Assembly: GCF_014773225.1 (NCBI RefSeq)
Contig: NZ_JACXAJ010000004.1
Location: 124,001-188,000 of the forward strand
Length of the DNA stretch: 64,000 bases
Reading direction: 5' to 3'
Source of the DNA: Pontibacter aquaedesilientis
GTDB lineage: Bacteria; Bacteroidota; Bacteroidia; Cytophagales; Hymenobacteraceae
Below are positions 9,337 to 18,301 of this stretch, one piece after another. The notes below the pieces were generated by a model. That model did no database searches. It was not told the origin of the DNA and worked only from the letters and a program-made list of their open reading frames with translations. The position numbers and the translations under genes are program-made. Each line of letters begins with the position of its first letter. Within the stretch, counting starts at the first letter, position 1.

Positions 9337-10809
9337 ATGCCTAATCTCCAGCGCGAGGGAATTTGGAACACGATCATTTCATACGCTGGCATTGCCATCG
9401 GCTATGTGAACACGATTCTGCTCTTCCCAAATTACCTGGCGGAGGAAGAAGTAGGCCTTACCCGGCTACTGATACAGATATCGGTGATGTTTGCGCAGTT
9501 CTCGGCGCTAGGCTTTGTGAACATGAGTGTGCGCTACTTCCCGTATTTCAGGGACAAGGGCAAGGAGCATCATGGCTTTCTGTTTCTGCTGCTGGCTATA
9601 CCTGTGCTGGGCTTTGCCGCCATTTCAGGCCTGTACCTCCTCTTCAAACCGGTGGTGATCGATTACTACATCGAGAACTCTCCCCTGCTGCTGGATTACT
9701 ATTACTTTGTTATTCCGCTGGCCTTTTTCACGCTGCTGTTTAACCTGCTTACGGCTTATCTGCGCTCCCTTTTCAAAACCATCATATCGTCTTTCGCCCA
9801 GGACTTCCTGCTCCGCATTCTCACTGCGCTGCTTATTGGCCTGTATGCTTTCGACTGGATAGGTTTCCGGGAGTTTGTGCTGCTCTACATCGTCATCAAC
9901 GCCATCATCACGCTGTCGCTCATCGTGTATGCCTTGTGGCTCAAGCAACTGTTTCTGCGCCCCAGCTGGGCAGCCCTGCGCATTGTACCCCTGCGCGAAA
10001 TGCTGTACTTCGGCTTTTTCACCTTTCTGGGCAATATCTCCGTCACCATCATCACAACGGTCGATCAGATTATGATCAGCTCTTACAGTTTGGGGGACAA
10101 TGGTATCTATACCACAGCTTTCTTCATGACCAGTGCCATCATGGTACCGGCCCGCTCTATCTTCAAGATCGCTTTCCCGCAGGTGGCCGAGTACTGGAAA
10201 GACCAGGATATGGTGGGCATGGAGAAACTCTACAAGCAGATCACGCTCATCAACCTCATCATCGGGCTGCTCCTGTTCATTGGCATCTGGGCGAACATCG
10301 ACAACCTTTTTTCTTTTATGCCGGAAACCTATCGGGCCGGAAAATATGTGGTGCTGTTTCTGTCGATGGCCCGCATCATCGACCTGGCCACAGGTATAAA
10401 CGGCATCATACTGGCTACATCTGAAAAGTACCGTTGGGATTTGCTCTTCAATATGGTGTTGGCGGGACTAACGGTCTGGACCAACTATGTCTTTATACCT
10501 TTGTATGGCATAAACGGAGCGGCCCTGGCGTCGATGATCTCTTATGTGGCAATTAATCTGCTGCGCCTGTTTTTCGTGCAGTGGATCTACAAAATGCAAC
10601 CTTTCGCCTGGACTTCAGTCGTTGTCACGGTTATCGCGGCTGCCGCTCTGGGCACTTCCTACCTACTCCCTTTCCTGGACAATAAATACCTCGACATACT
10701 GGCGCGTTCTCTCCTTATTTCCACTGTTTATATGGGGCTATTGCTCAGCCTGCGGGTATACCCTGAAATGAATCAGTGGCTGCAGAACATGATGCGGAAG
10801 ATCGTATAA
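9337..10809 (+). CDS. Polysaccharide flippase, Wzx/MATE-like
   Basis: An integral membrane protein of about 490 residues with roughly 12-14 hydrophobic segments spread over its length, typical of the MOP superfamily of lipid-linked sugar flippases. LQREGIWNTIISYAGIAIGY at the N-terminus and the SSYSLGDNGIYTTAFFM region in the middle resemble the family. I chose the ATG at 9337 rather than the upstream TTG at 9301 because the TTG overlaps a TATATTTG promoter-like box and the hydrophobic N-terminus begins right after the ATG. It closes the pse operon, so its likely cargo is the pseudaminic-acid-bearing glycan intermediate. It could instead serve another glycan of the same locus. Confidence 0.82.
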   Translation: MPNLQREGIWNTIISYAGIAIGYVNTILLFPNYLAEEEVGLTRLLIQISVMFAQFSALGFVNMSVRYFPYFRDKGKEHHGFLFLLLAIPVLGFAAISGLYLLFKPVVIDYYIENSPLLLDYYYFVIPLAFFTLLFNLLTAYLRSLFKTIISSFAQDFLLRILTALLIGLYAFDWIGFREFVLLYIVINAIITLSLIVYALWLKQLFLRPSWAALRIVPLREMLYFGFFTFLGNISVTIITTVDQIMISSYSLGDNGIYTTAFFMTSAIMVPARSIFKIAFPQVAEYWKDQDMVGMEKLYKQITLINLIIGLLLFIGIWANIDNLFSFMPETYRAGKYVVLFLSMARIIDLATGINGIILATSEKYRWDLLFNMVLAGLTVWTNYVFIPLYGINGAALASMISYVAINLLRLFFVQWIYKMQPFAWTSVVVTVIAAAALGTSYLLPFLDNKYLDILARSLLISTVYMGLLLSLRVYPEMNQWLQNMMRKIV

Positions 10810-10900
10810 GGGCACAAAAATTCGCCCTGCACCGCTTCAATTGCTGAAGTAAGCTCAGAAAAAGATGGTTTAAATGCTAGAATAAGATTGCTGCGCTAGG

Positions 10901-11611
10901 TTAATAACCCGTGGTCAGGGTGAAGGTCTCCACCTTTGAATCCAGCACTTTGCCGTTTTCGCACTTGAGCACCCGGTGTGGATAGCGGTTGATGATCTCG
11001 TAATTGTGCGTGGCCATCAGTATAGCAGTGCCACTGTTGTTGATTTCGTTGAAAAGTTTCATGATGCCATCCGCCACAATCGGGTCGAGGTTACCCGTCG
11101 GTTCGTCGGCCAGCAGGATAACAGGCTCATTTAGCAGGGCACGGGCTACCACAATGCGTTGCTGCTCACCGCCAGATAGTTGGTGGGGCAGTTTGTTTGC
11201 TGCTGCATCCAACCCAACGCGCATCAGCACTTCAGAAATACGCTGCTTACGCTTCGATTTGTCTTTCCATCCGGTGGCTTTCAGTACGAAAGCCAGGTTC
11301 TCGGCTACGCTTCGGTCAAACAGCAGCTGGAAGTCCTGAAAAATGATGCCGATCTTGCGGCGCAGGTAGGGCACCTGCTTGCGTGGCAGCTTGTTCAGTC
11401 TGAAATCCGCGATAGCGGCCGTACCTGTCAGGAGCGGCAAGTCGCCATATAGAGTTTTCAAAAGTGAGCTCTTCCCGCTTCCTGTACGGCCGACCAGGTA
11501 TACGAACTCGCCTTTCTCAATGTCAAAATTGACACTGCTCAGCACGGTGTTCACATCCTGATAAATAGCGACATCGCGCAGCGATACTACGGGGGAAGAA
11601 GAAAAACTCAT
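10901..11611 (-). CDS. ftsE: FtsE-type ABC ATPase
   Basis: An ABC ATPase of about 236 residues: Walker A GRTGSGKSS near residue 41, Q-loop IFQDFQLLFDRSV, signature LSGGEQQR near 144 and Walker B VILLADEPTGNLD near 164. The spacing and the sequence around the Q-loop are typical of FtsE, the ATPase that works with the membrane protein FtsX to control cell-wall hydrolases at division. No ftsX is adjacent, which is common in Bacteroidota. A GTG at 11617 and an ATG at 11611 are both in frame; I use the ATG. The gene upstream, for a 67-residue protein, ends at 11618, so the two are probably cotranscribed. Confidence 0.85.
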   Translation of the reverse strand: MSFSSSPVVSLRDVAIYQDVNTVLSSVNFDIEKGEFVYLVGRTGSGKSSLLKTLYGDLPLLTGTAAIADFRLNKLPRKQVPYLRRKIGIIFQDFQLLFDRSVAENLAFVLKATGWKDKSKRKQRISEVLMRVGLDAAANKLPHQLSGGEQQRIVVARALLNEPVILLADEPTGNLDPIVADGIMKLFNEINNSGTAILMATHNYEIINRYPHRVLKCENGKVLDSKVETFTLTTGY

Positions 11612-11617
11612 ATGCAC

Positions 11618-11821
11618 TTAAATGTCTAATTGCTGCAATTTACCAAACTCAAGGGACTCTATCAGCGCAGCCAGCGCCTCCTCTTTCCCCTCCAAGCCAT
11701 AGCGGTCGAGGTTCTTGAGCGGACGGTCTGCCCTAAAATAGGCGATCAGCACGAAATTATCGTCGCGCAGCTGAATGTAATCCGGAATTTTGGCTTTGCC
11801 CTTTACTTTGATGATGTACAT
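11618..11821 (-). CDS. Small conserved protein upstream of ftsE
   Basis: A 67-residue soluble protein starting MYIIKVKGKAKIPDYIQLRD and ending ALIESLEFGKLQQLDI, with an N-terminal beta-strand pattern and a C-terminal helix. I do not recognise the family. Its stop codon directly abuts the ftsE start, so the two are probably translated together. Short genes like this next to ftsE occur in related genomes as far as I recall, but I cannot name a function. It may be a partner or simply a hitch-hiking gene. Confidence 0.6.
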   Translation of the reverse strand: MYIIKVKGKAKIPDYIQLRDDNFVLIAYFRADRPLKNLDRYGLEGKEEALAALIESLEFGKLQQLDI

Positions 11822-11824
11822 CTT

Positions 11825-11925
11825 GAGGAATTAAGAATTTAGAATTAAGAATTAGGAATGACCTGATTTGTTTCAGTTTTCACCTGCACAATTCTTAATT
11901 CCTAATTCTTAATTCCTAATTAACT
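11825..11925. repeat. Inverted low-complexity repeat (GAATTAAGAATT words)
   Basis: The left part iterates GAATTAAGAATT-like words and the right part iterates their complement (CTTAATTCCTAATTC), separated by a short spacer, so the transcript could fold into a long imperfect hairpin. A near-identical arrangement lies between gldF and gldA (24873-24974). It separates fsa from the 67-residue gene and may act as a terminator or processing site. Confidence 0.6.
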
Positions 11926-11926
11926 C

Positions 11927-12583
11927 TTACTTATTGCCTTTGGCGTGGTCGGCCAGAAACTTCTGCAGGCCAATATCGGTCAGCGGGTGGTTCAGCAGTC
12001 CCGTGATGACAGAAAGCGGGCAGGTTACTACATCGGCCCCCAACTCAGCGCACTGCACCAGGTGCATCACGTGACGCACAGAGGCCGCCAGTACTTGCGT
12101 CTGGTAACCATAGTTGCCGTAAATATGCACAATCTGCTCGATTAGCTGCAGACCATCTGTTGAAACGTCATCGAGACGGCCTACAAATGGAGACACATAG
12201 GTAGCACCCGCTTTAGCCGCCAGAATAGCCTGACCTGCTGAGAACACCAGCGTACAGTTGGTCTTGATGCCACGCTCGCTGAAATGACGGATCGCCTTCA
12301 CGCCTTCGCGGGTCATCGGCACCTTCACTACGATGTTCGGGTGCAGCTCGGCCAGCAATTCGCCCTCGCGTACCATGCCATCGAAGTCAGTTGCGATTAC
12401 TTCCGCGCTGATGTCGCCATCCACGATCTCGCAAATCTGCTTGTAGTGTGCCATCACGTTGTCGTGGCCGAAGATGCCCTCTTTGGCCATCAAGGATGGG
12501 TTGGTGGTAACACCGTCGAGCACACCAAGGTCGTGTGCTTCCTGAATTTCCTGCAGGTTTGCAGTATCAACAAAGAATTTCAT
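11927..12583 (-). CDS. fsa: Fructose-6-phosphate aldolase / transaldolase-like
   Basis: A 218-residue class I aldolase of the short transaldolase (FSA/TalC/MipB) family. It opens [20 protein letters not shown], followed by [30 protein letters not shown] near residue 83 carries the Schiff-base lysine, and [29 protein letters not shown] follows (residues near 112-140; the key part is SPFVGRLDD). It acts in sugar-phosphate metabolism, either as fructose-6-phosphate aldolase or as a small transaldolase; sequence alone does not settle which. Its own promoter is visible upstream (TTTG at 12635-12638, TAGATTTG at 12609-12616). Length is as usual for the family. Confidence 0.9.
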   Translation of the reverse strand: MKFFVDTANLQEIQEAHDLGVLDGVTTNPSLMAKEGIFGHDNVMAHYKQICEIVDGDISAEVIATDFDGMVREGELLAELHPNIVVKVPMTREGVKAIRHFSERGIKTNCTLVFSAGQAILAAKAGATYVSPFVGRLDDVSTDGLQLIEQIVHIYGNYGYQTQVLAASVRHVMHLVQCAELGADVVTCPLSVITGLLNHPLTDIGLQKFLADHAKGNK

Positions 12584-12608
12584 AATACTGAGGATCTAGA
12601 TTTGCTTA

Positions 12609-12638
12609 CAAATCTAACGCAATATGCCCTAAGTCAAA
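12609..12638 (-). promoter_or_regulatory. Promoter of fsa
   Basis: On the minus strand, TTTG (12635-12638) is followed after 18 bases by TAGATTTG (12609-12616), matching the Bacteroidota housekeeping promoter. The expected start of transcription is near 12602, leaving a leader of about 20 bases before the ATG at 12583. Confidence 0.65.
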
Positions 12639-12763
12639 AGCCATAAGCCAAAAGATGCGGGACAATTTAGGTATAGTGCCGGAAAATACGGGTGATTCCG
12701 ATTTCGTCAAGCAGTTAGAGGGGGTTGCAGCAGATGCAACGAGGTACAGGCTTGAAACAAAAA

Positions 12764-12783
12764 GACCGGCAGCAAGGCCGGTC
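12764..12783 (-). terminator. Rho-independent terminator after SRP RNA
   Basis: Perfect 7-base stem GACCGGC / GCCGGTC with a 6-base loop, followed on the minus strand by a T tract. It lies just downstream of the SRP RNA 3' end and is oriented to terminate it. Confidence 0.75.
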
Positions 12784-12799
12784 AGAAAAGTATGGGCAA

Positions 12800-12900
12800 A
12801 AAAAAGTGGCAAACCAACATCGCGCCGCTTCAACCATCTACCCTTGCTGCCTTCCGGCCCTGGGGGAGTTCGACGGGAGCTGGCCGTGCCGATTTGCCAT
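12800..12900 (-). ncRNA. ffs: Signal recognition particle RNA (small bacterial type)
   Basis: On the minus strand the sequence contains the SRP domain IV core: CAGGGCCGGAAGGCAGCAAG, matching the universally conserved GGAAGCAGC-type tetraloop hairpin region that binds Ffh. The flanks pair: GGCAAATC near 12898 with GGTTTGCC near 12808, closing a single long hairpin of about 90 bases, as in short bacterial 4.5S-type RNAs. A T-rich run follows at about 12800, and a second hairpin terminator lies at 12764-12783. A perfect promoter sits directly upstream. The ends are estimates from base pairing. Confidence 0.88.
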
Positions 12901-12901
12901 T

Positions 12902-12933
12902 GCAAAGGTACGAAGATTATGATTCAGCGCAAA
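12902..12933 (-). promoter_or_regulatory. Promoter of SRP RNA
   Basis: On the minus strand, TTTG (12930-12933), a spacer of 19 bases, then TACCTTTG ending at 12903. This is an exact Bacteroidota-type promoter and places the start of transcription at about 12898, exactly the predicted 5' end of the SRP hairpin. Confidence 0.8.
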
Positions 12934-13255
12934 TAAATTATGCAGAATAATGCCGTATTGGCAATAAGTTGTGGGGAGCTCGCTCATAATCAGCTGGTTC
13001 AACGCAAAAATATTCAGGACTTTGTTACCTGGATTTGATCTAAATGGCCTACATCCTCCACCAAGTTTAATCACTGCTTCCATGCTGAAGGTATAGGTTT
13101 AGCCGCTCGATCATACCTATACATAATAGCCTCCTGCATTCAACCCTTCATCTTACCTCATGCTTGTTGGCCTCACCCGTTCAACCCTTATGGCTACTGT
13201 CACTGGCAAATGAGCCGAAAATTGACCCTAATAAACAAAACATATATCCCCTATT
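12934..13255. other. Spacer between SRP RNA and guaA promoters
   Basis: About 320 bases without a credible gene. It contains an AGGTATAGG copy near 13089 followed some 20 bases later by CATACCTATAC, a loosely inverted pair of the abundant octamer. I see no riboswitch-like fold, although a guanine-responsive element upstream of guaA would not be surprising; nothing here shows one. Confidence 0.4.
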
Positions 13256-13288
13256 TTTGGCAAAAACCCCTAAAGTGCCTTACCTTTG
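13256..13288 (+). promoter_or_regulatory. guaA promoter abutting the start codon
   Basis: TTTG (13256-13259), a spacer of 21 bases, then TACCTTTG (13281-13288), an exact -33/-7 pair. The ATG of guaA begins at 13292, about where transcription should start, so the message is probably leaderless. Confidence 0.72.
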
Positions 13289-13291
13289 CGC

Positions 13292-14821
13292 ATGCCAGAA
13301 AAAATACTGATTCTCGACTTCGGCTCCCAGTACACCCAGTTAATTGCAAGACGGGTGCGTGAGCTTAATGTATATTGTGAGATTTACCCTTACAATAATG
13401 TTCCAGAACTCACTGATGACGTCAAAGGCGTTATCCTCTCGGGCAGCCCCTGCTCCGTGCGCGACCAAGAACACCCCACCATCGATCTGAGCCAGTTTAT
13501 GGGCAAACTCCCTTTGCTGGGCGTATGCTACGGAGCGCAACTGATCGCCTATGAGCACCAGGGCGAAGTAACTCCTTCTACCATCCGCGAGTACGGCCGC
13601 GCCAGACTTTCCGAACTGCACACCGCCAACCGCCTCATGAAAGAACTCACACCGGGTTCTGTGGTTTGGATGTCGCATGGCGATACTATTAAGGAGATTC
13701 CAGACAATTTCGAAGTAATAGCCAGTACCGAATCTGTGCGTGTGGCCGCTTACAAGCTGCGTGATCAAGAGACTTATGGCATACAGTTCCACCCGGAGGT
13801 AACGCACTCTGATGAGGGCAAAACCCTGCTCCGCAATTTCGTGGTGCACATCTGCGATTGCCAGCAAGACTGGACATCGGAGCAATTCGTAGAGGCAACC
13901 GTGGCAGAATTACAGCAGCAGTTAGGCAACGACAAAGTGGTGCTCGGCCTTTCAGGCGGTGTGGACTCCAGCGTAGCCGCTATGCTTATTCACCAGGCCA
14001 TCGGCAAAAACCTCTACTGTATCTTTGTAGACAACGGCCTGTTGCGCAAAGACGAGTTCGAATCAGTACTGGACTCTTATAAGCATATGGGCCTGAACGT
14101 GAAAGGCGTTGACGCAAAGGATAGATTTTATACAGCACTGGCCGGAATCTCGGATCCGGAAGGCAAACGCAAGGCAATTGGTCGCGTATTTATCGAAGTG
14201 TTCGACGACGAGGCACACCAGATTGAAGATGTAAAGTGGCTGGCGCAGGGCACGATCTACCCGGATGTGATTGAGTCGATGAGCGTGAAGGGCCCTTCCG
14301 CCACGATCAAGTCGCATCACAACGTAGGTGGTCTGCCGGACTTCATGAAGCTGAAAGTAGTAGAGCCACTCAAGGCGCTGTTCAAAGACGAAGTGCGCTT
14401 GGTGGGTAAAACCCTGAAAATCGACGATAACATCCTGGGCCGCCATCCTTTCCCAGGACCTGGCCTGGCAATCCGTATACTGGGTGACATCACTCCGGAA
14501 AAGGTACAGGTTTTGCAACAAGTGGATCATATCTTCATCAGCAACCTCAAAAAATCAGGACTGTATGACGAGGTATGGCAAGCTGGCGCTATCCTGACAC
14601 CGGTGCAGTCAGTGGGTGTGATGGGCGATGAGCGTACCTATGAAAATGTGGTGGCGCTTCGCGCCGTAACGTCCATCGACGGGATGACGGCGGACTGGAG
14701 CCGTTTGCCGTATGAGTTTTTGGCCGACGTGTCGAATGAGATCATCAACAAGGTGAAAGGCGTTAACCGCGTTGTGTACGATATCAGCTCCAAGCCACCG
14801 GCCACTATCGAGTGGGAATAG
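13292..14821 (+). CDS. guaA: GMP synthase (glutamine-hydrolysing)
   Basis: Converts XMP to GMP with ATP and glutamine. The 509-residue protein has the class I glutamine amidotransferase domain first ([19 protein letters not shown] at the N-terminus; nucleophile Cys in [10 protein letters not shown] near 81; [14 protein letters not shown] near 171), then the ATP-pyrophosphatase domain ([17 protein letters not shown] near 217), and the dimerisation domain ending KPPATIEWE, the usual GuaA C-terminus. A TTG at 13286 is also in frame but lies inside the -7 promoter box, so the ATG at 13292 is preferred; homology starts only a few residues later. Confidence 0.96.
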   Translation: MPEKILILDFGSQYTQLIARRVRELNVYCEIYPYNNVPELTDDVKGVILSGSPCSVRDQEHPTIDLSQFMGKLPLLGVCYGAQLIAYEHQGEVTPSTIREYGRARLSELHTANRLMKELTPGSVVWMSHGDTIKEIPDNFEVIASTESVRVAAYKLRDQETYGIQFHPEVTHSDEGKTLLRNFVVHICDCQQDWTSEQFVEATVAELQQQLGNDKVVLGLSGGVDSSVAAMLIHQAIGKNLYCIFVDNGLLRKDEFESVLDSYKHMGLNVKGVDAKDRFYTALAGISDPEGKRKAIGRVFIEVFDDEAHQIEDVKWLAQGTIYPDVIESMSVKGPSATIKSHHNVGGLPDFMKLKVVEPLKALFKDEVRLVGKTLKIDDNILGRHPFPGPGLAIRILGDITPEKVQVLQQVDHIFISNLKKSGLYDEVWQAGAILTPVQSVGVMGDERTYENVVALRAVTSIDGMTADWSRLPYEFLADVSNEIINKVKGVNRVVYDISSKPPATIEWE

Positions 14822-14825
14822 TTTT

Positions 14826-14919
14826 AATGAGTGATTGAGTGAATGAGCGGATGAGTGAATGGGTGAATATTTTGGAAATCTAAATAAATTCACTCAATCA
14901 CTCATTCGCTCATTCAAAA
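14826..14919. repeat. Inverted low-complexity repeat (GAGTGATTGAGTGAATG words)
   Basis: The left arm iterates GAGTGA/GAATGAGC words and the right arm (14887-14919) iterates the complement. Over about 28 bases the arms pair with three mismatches. It fills the whole spacer between guaA and the following gene and could end the guaA transcript as a long hairpin. Confidence 0.6.
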
Positions 14920-14924
14920 TTAAA

Positions 14925-16634
14925 ATGAACATGAAAAGAAGCTTTTTGAAGCATGCGGCAGGTATGCTGTTACTGACTGCTTTGGCAATGCCTGCACAGG
15001 CGCAACAAGACTACAGCACCACTTACAGTAACGGCAAAGTACTGCTCGGGCAGGAACGTTATGACAAGGCCATGGCTGAGTTATTGCCTGTCACGCAGGC
15101 AGGCCCCAAAAACCCCTATGCACCGGAAGCTTCCTATCTGTATGCTTTAGCGGCCCTTAAAGCCGACAAATTGCCCGAGGCCTACCGCATGCTGCAACAG
15201 CTCAAGTCTCAGCACCCGGGATGGCCAAACCAGCCAGAGGCAGGCTACCTGCTGGCGAATGTACTATTCGAGCAAGACAATTACGAGCAAGCACTAGCCG
15301 AACTGAACACTATCCGTTCTCCCAAACTGCAAGCAGACGCGGAGGGCATGAAACGCCATTACCTGAACCGTATAACAGAACGCGGGACGCTTGAGCGCTT
15401 ACTGCAACAGCACCCTGACGACAGGGCCGTGGCGCAGACCTTTGCAGACAAGCTAGTGGCCGGCTGGTACCGTCCCGAAGATAGGGCCACGCTCGAAAGC
15501 ATTGTGTCGAAACACAGGCTTGACCGCAACCGCTACCTGAGCGCCATTGCCATGCGCAAGCAGGCTTACCATGTGGCGGCGCTCATGCCTTTCCAGCTGA
15601 ATCAAGACTTAGGGCAGGCGGCCCGCAAAAACCAGTTCGCCACCGATTTGTACGCGGGCATGAAAATGGCGCAGGATTCGCTGAAGCGGCAAGGTATAAA
15701 CATTAACTTGTATGCCTACGATGCAGGAACCGACACCACAGCGGTAAAGCGTATTTTGGATACCCCGGAGCTAAAGCAAATGGACCTTGTAATAGGCCCT
15801 GTGTATAAGTCCGCTGCCAAAATCGCGGCCCGGTTTGCTGCCGAGCACAATGTGAATGTCATCAATCCGCTCTCCCAGGATTTGGAAGTGGTAGCCGATA
15901 ACGCCAACATGTTTTTGTTCGAGTCTTCCCTCGCGACACAGGCCCGGCAAGCGGCAACCTATGCCTACCATACTTTCCCGATCAAAACGGCTCTCATTCT
16001 GTTTGAGAACAACAAAGACGATATAGCCTTTGCACAGCATTACCGGGAACAGTTTCTGAAACTAGGTGGCAAAGTATCCACTTACAGAAAGCTTAGCTCT
16101 GCGCAAACCACAGCCACGGCCGCTATTTTCAAAGACCTGAAGCTGTCTGATGTTGGCCATATCGCTGTCTTCTCTGACCAGATGACAGCAGCCGTGAACA
16201 CGGTCAGCACGCTACAGGCCAGAGCAGCCTCCCTCCCGCTCATAACCTATGAGAAGTGGCTGGGTATAGGCCAAATCACGCTGCGACAGCTGGATGACCT
16301 GGAGGTCTACTTTGTAAGCCCGAAATATGTCGACCAGCTCAGCCCGGCAGCGAAACATTTCAGACAAAAGTATATGTCAAGGTATAACATGCCGCCCTCG
16401 CAGTATGCGTATGCCGGTTTCGAGATGATGTTCTACTTCGGCACGCTGCTGCATAACTACGGTCCACGATTCAACCTGACACTGGGTGGCAACGGACTGA
16501 AACCCGGTGTTTTTTACCAGGGTTTAGGCTACACGGATCCCAATTCAGGCAGTGAGCTGCGCCACGACAACCAATACATACCGATCACGAAACTGGAAAA
16601 CCAACAACTGATGGTAGTGAACCCGGTCTTTTAA
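14925..16634 (+). CDS. Secreted TPR plus PBP1-like (LppC/amino-acid-receptor-type) protein
   Basis: About 569 residues. A signal peptide (KRSFLKHAAGMLLLTALAMP, cleavage after AQA) is followed by a helical TPR-like region to about residue 190 (ASYLYALAALKADKLPEAYR). A type 1 periplasmic-binding fold comes next: VAALMPFQLNQDL near residue 218, YAGMKMAQDSLKRQGI, MDLVIGPVYKSAAKIAARFA, VINPLSQD. The layout resembles LppC/LpoA-like proteins and branched-chain amino-acid receptors. It is probably periplasmic or outer-membrane associated; the ligand is unknown. I chose the ATG at 14925 because a signal peptide starts there; an earlier in-frame ATG at 14859 would put a charged extension in front and overlap the inverted repeat. 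hemL follows about 110 bases downstream. Confidence 0.8.
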   Translation: MNMKRSFLKHAAGMLLLTALAMPAQAQQDYSTTYSNGKVLLGQERYDKAMAELLPVTQAGPKNPYAPEASYLYALAALKADKLPEAYRMLQQLKSQHPGWPNQPEAGYLLANVLFEQDNYEQALAELNTIRSPKLQADAEGMKRHYLNRITERGTLERLLQQHPDDRAVAQTFADKLVAGWYRPEDRATLESIVSKHRLDRNRYLSAIAMRKQAYHVAALMPFQLNQDLGQAARKNQFATDLYAGMKMAQDSLKRQGININLYAYDAGTDTTAVKRILDTPELKQMDLVIGPVYKSAAKIAARFAAEHNVNVINPLSQDLEVVADNANMFLFESSLATQARQAATYAYHTFPIKTALILFENNKDDIAFAQHYREQFLKLGGKVSTYRKLSSAQTTATAAIFKDLKLSDVGHIAVFSDQMTAAVNTVSTLQARAASLPLITYEKWLGIGQITLRQLDDLEVYFVSPKYVDQLSPAAKHFRQKYMSRYNMPPSQYAYAGFEMMFYFGTLLHNYGPRFNLTLGGNGLKPGVFYQGLGYTDPNSGSELRHDNQYIPITKLENQQLMVVNPVF

Positions 16635-16744
16635 TCCAATTAACTGCTTGCTTGGAGAGACTGAGTTTTCCCGAAATTGAAGATTTAAGAAAGGAAGATG
16701 TTAGCATTCGCCTTTCCATTTACAAAACACTGAATAATATAAAG

Positions 16745-18043
16745 ATGAAAATAGCACCGGTTAGCGAAGAACTTTTCCAACGTGCACAGCAATCCATCCC
16801 GGGTGGTGTCAATTCGCCTGTTCGTGCCTTTAGAGCCGTAGGCGGGAATCCGCGTTTTATGGTATCAGCTAAAGGCCCTTACCTGTACGACGAAGACGGC
16901 AACCGCTACATGGAGCTCATCAACTCCTGGGGCCCGATGATTTTGGGCCATGCCGCTGAAATTGTGCAGGAAGCTGTGCAGAAAGCTATACCTAACTCGT
17001 TGTCATTCGGAGCGCCTACCCGCAAAGAGATTGAGATCGCTGAGCTGATCGTAGACATGGTGCCCTCCATTGAGAAAGTACGCATGGTAAACTCCGGTAC
17101 GGAGGCGACGATGTCGGCTGTGCGTGTGGCCAGAGGCTTCACCGGCCGCAACAAAATGATTAAGTTCGAGGGCTGCTACCATGGCCACGGCGACTCTTTC
17201 CTGATCGCGGCAGGCAGTGGCGCCATCACGCTTGGCGTTCCTGACAGCCCGGGTGTCACCCAGGGTGTAGCCGCTGATACGCTGACAGCTCCATTTAACG
17301 ACTTGGAAGCTGTTAAGCTGCTGGTAGAAGCCAACAAAGACCAGGTGGCCGCTCTCATCCTGGAGCCGGTCGCTGGCAATATGGGGCTGGTGCTTCCTGA
17401 GCCGGGCTTTTTGCAGGGCCTGCGCGACCTGTGCACCAAAGAAGGTATAGTGCTGATCTTTGATGAAGTCATGACGGGCTTCCGTCTGGCGCCGGGTGGT
17501 GCGCAACAGCTTTATGGCGTGACTCCGGATATGACCACGCTGGGCAAAATCATCGGGGGAGGCATGCCGGTGGGTGCTTACGGCGGCAAAAAAGAGATCA
17601 TGAATTTTGTGGCGCCAGCAGGTCCGGTATACCAAGCCGGCACGCTTTCCGGCAACCCTATTGCGATGTCGGCAGGTATGGCCATGCTGCAGTATCTGCA
17701 GAGCCATCCGGAGGTATACACCAACCTGGAGCACACGACAGCCAAAATGGTTGCAGGTATGCGACAAAACATGCAGGGATTGGGCATGAACTATACCATC
17801 AACCATATAGGCTCTATGTTCAGCATTTTCTTCACCGAACAGCCTGTCACTAATTTTGACAGCGCCAAAACATCCGACACGGCGATGTTTGGCCGCTATT
17901 TCAACAGCATGCTGCAGCGCGGCATCTACCTGGCCCCTTCACAGTACGAGTCGCTGTTTGTATCCACTGCCATTACAGATGAACTGGTAGAGGAATACAT
18001 TAAAACAAGCCGCGAGGCACTACAAGAGGCAGTGCAGCAGTAA
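16745..18043 (+). CDS. hemL: Glutamate-1-semialdehyde 2,1-aminomutase
   Basis: PLP enzyme making 5-aminolevulinate from glutamate-1-semialdehyde, the entry to haem synthesis by the C5 route. The 432-residue protein begins with the family block AQQSIPGGVNSPVRAFRAVG. It has MVNSGTEATMSAVRVARG near 117, YHGHGDSFL near 147, LIFDEVMTGFRLAPGG near 236, and the PLP lysine in TTLGKIIGGGMPVGAYGG near 264. The ATG at 16745 matches the usual start; an earlier in-frame TTG at 16652 would add 31 residues with no homology. A hairpin terminator follows at 18064. One Gly-Ile pair is encoded by the AGGTATAG motif near 17443. Confidence 0.95.
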   Translation: MKIAPVSEELFQRAQQSIPGGVNSPVRAFRAVGGNPRFMVSAKGPYLYDEDGNRYMELINSWGPMILGHAAEIVQEAVQKAIPNSLSFGAPTRKEIEIAELIVDMVPSIEKVRMVNSGTEATMSAVRVARGFTGRNKMIKFEGCYHGHGDSFLIAAGSGAITLGVPDSPGVTQGVAADTLTAPFNDLEAVKLLVEANKDQVAALILEPVAGNMGLVLPEPGFLQGLRDLCTKEGIVLIFDEVMTGFRLAPGGAQQLYGVTPDMTTLGKIIGGGMPVGAYGGKKEIMNFVAPAGPVYQAGTLSGNPIAMSAGMAMLQYLQSHPEVYTNLEHTTAKMVAGMRQNMQGLGMNYTINHIGSMFSIFFTEQPVTNFDSAKTSDTAMFGRYFNSMLQRGIYLAPSQYESLFVSTAITDELVEEYIKTSREALQEAVQQ

Positions 18044-18063
18044 GCTATACCTTATATTAAAGA

Positions 18064-18096
18064 AACGGCAGCTCAGCAATGGGTTGCCGTTTTTTA
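18064..18096 (+). terminator. Terminator after hemL
   Basis: Stem AACGGCA (18064-18070) with TGCCGTT (18085-18091), loop of 14 bases, followed by a T run. Confidence 0.7.
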
Positions 18097-18301
18097 TGAG
18101 GACTATGTAGAATTGGCAGGTTGCCCCTCTCACACAAAGGATCAGGGAGCAATTGCTGCTAGAACTTTCAATAGTTTCAGGCATTTGACGATCTCTACCA
18201 TTTAGCCACATAGCCTATCTCCACCTTTGAACATTCAGCAATTTTACAATTCGACATTTCGCCCATTTTCCGTACTTTTACAGCCATAACATTGCACCCC
18301 C

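Noticed and set aside
12606..12936. Overlapping open frames of 65-99 codons on both strands around 12.6-12.9 kb
   Set aside because: They cover the SRP RNA, its promoter and its terminator, and the translations look like nothing.
12934..13291. Guanine-type riboswitch upstream of guaA
   Set aside because: No purine-riboswitch core is visible, and the promoter abuts the ATG, leaving no leader for one.
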